Source: Bacteroidota bacterium (GTDB lineage Bacteria; Bacteroidota; Bacteroidia; Chitinophagales; UBA10324). From it: a stretch of 14,059 nt of DNA. The position numbers and the translations under genes were made by a program. Positions 13,458 through 14,059 of this stretch are shown in pieces; position 1 is the first letter of the stretch, and each line of letters opens with the position of its first letter. The stretch is taken from contig DMRR01000007.1 of NCBI GenBank assembly GCA_003455275.1, positions 1 through 14,059 on the forward strand, given 5' to 3'. Under the pieces are notes generated by a model. It saw nothing but the letters and a program-made list of their open reading frames with translations, searched no databases and was not told the origin of the DNA.

Positions 13458-14059
13458 ATGTTTAAAGAATACGACATCATAGTAGTTGGCGCCGGTCATG
13501 CCGGATGCGAGGCGGCAGCAGCGGCGGCGAACCTCGGCAGCAAGGTCATGCTCATCACCATGAATATGCAAACCATTGCGCAGATGAGTTGTAACCCTGC
13601 AATGGGCGGAGTGGCGAAGGGGCAAATCGTTCGCGAGATAGATGCGCTCGGTGGTTACAGCGGAATTGTAACCGACAAAACCATGATTCAGTTTCGTATG
13701 CTGAACCGCTCGAAAGGCCCTGCGATGTGGAGTCCGCGTGCGCAGAGCGACAGATTATTATTTGCAAAAGAGTGGCGCGACATGCTGGAGCAAACACCGA
13801 ATGTAGATTTCTGGCAAGACATGGTGAGTGCGCTTCTGATTAAAGACGGAAGAGTTATTGGCGTGCGCACCGGAATGGGAATGGAAATTCACGCGAAAGC
13901 AGTTGTGCTCACGAACGGAACATTTCTCAACGGCATCATTCACATCGGTGAAAAACAATTTGGTGGCGGGCGCATGGCAGAAAAAGCTGCAACCGGAATT
14001 ACCGAACAATTAATTTCTCTCGGTCTTGAGAGTGGCAGAATGAAAACCGGAACTCCTCC
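13458..14059 (+). CDS. mnmG: tRNA uridine-5-carboxymethylaminomethyl modification enzyme MnmG (5' part)
   Basis: The first ~200 residues are present and the frame is open at the window edge. The N-terminus MFKEYDIIVVGAGHAGCEAAAAAANLG carries the FAD-binding GxGxxG (residues 11-16). The GidA signatures QMSCNPAMGGVAKGQIVREIDALGG, RSKGPAMWSPRAQSDR and LTNGTFLNGIIHIG follow, and RMKTGTPP closes the visible part. MnmG, with the GTPase MnmE, adds the (carboxymethyl)aminomethyl group to wobble U34 of certain tRNAs using FAD and methylene-tetrahydrofolate. A full-length protein would be about 620-630 residues, so roughly two thirds lie outside. It is divergent from DUF4290, with a -7 box 12 bp before the ATG. 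Identification is secure. Confidence 0.97.
   Translation, partial: MFKEYDIIVVGAGHAGCEAAAAAANLGSKVMLITMNMQTIAQMSCNPAMGGVAKGQIVREIDALGGYSGIVTDKTMIQFRMLNRSKGPAMWSPRAQSDRLLFAKEWRDMLEQTPNVDFWQDMVSALLIKDGRVIGVRTGMGMEIHAKAVVLTNGTFLNGIIHIGEKQFGGGRMAEKAATGITEQLISLGLESGRMKTGTP

Noticed and set aside
13359..13625. N-terminal 89-residue extension of the DUF4290 reading frame
   Set aside because: It starts at a TTG, lies antisense to the mnmG start, has an un-protein-like composition, and family members begin at the MEYNT-like sequence.
1..14059. Possible defence system, prophage, secretion locus or biosynthetic cluster
   Set aside because: Every sizeable gene belongs to a housekeeping or common accessory family, and no nuclease, transposase, phage or toxin-antitoxin signatures or direct-repeat arrays were found on either strand.

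Overview
The window looks like ordinary chromosome from a member of the Bacteroidota, probably an environmental lineage near Chitinophagales or Sphingobacteriales. The evidence is: protein families typical of that phylum (a DUF4290 protein between murA and mnmG, and a MurA with Asp in place of the catalytic Cys); AT-rich leaders without Shine-Dalgarno sequences; and Bacteroidetes-type -7 promoter boxes (TAnnTTTG) in front of at least five genes. The genus assignment is inference only. I see no phage, plasmid, insertion sequence, CRISPR, tRNA or rRNA.

Layout. Positions 1-991 (minus) hold the N-terminal part of a secreted TPR protein whose end lies outside the window. Next, on the minus strand, come frr (ribosome recycling factor, 1099-1656) with a clear terminator, a small carboxymuconolactone-decarboxylase/AhpD-like protein (1719-2060) and an EamA/DMT transporter (2099-3007). 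The strand switches at about 3.0-3.1 kb to a Wzx-like flippase (3126-4637), which converges within 7 bp on a secreted cupin (4645-5091, minus). A GAF plus SpoIIE/PP2C-type phosphatase (5235-6482) and an MltD-like lytic transglycosylase with LysM repeats (6721-8220) follow on the plus strand and end at a strong bidirectional terminator. From about 8.3 to 13.4 kb all genes are on the minus strand: an acyl-CoA thiolase of the 3-oxoadipyl-CoA type, an exported flavin amine oxidase, murA, a 330-bp AT-rich gap, and a DUF4290 protein. The window closes with the start of mnmG (13458 onward, plus), transcribed divergently from DUF4290.

Functionally the region mixes translation and RNA maintenance (frr, mnmG), cell-envelope construction and remodelling (murA, the MltD-like enzyme, the flippase), and single metabolic or regulatory genes with no pathway partners nearby. 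Most genes appear to be transcribed singly or in pairs.

I did not find a new multi-gene system. The points most worth a second look are: MurA with Asp122 in place of the fosfomycin-target cysteine; a short dispersed-type repeat that supplies part of the TPR protein's signal peptide; a second repeat-like tandem motif in the murA-DUF4290 gap; and the recurring, partly identical promoter octamers.
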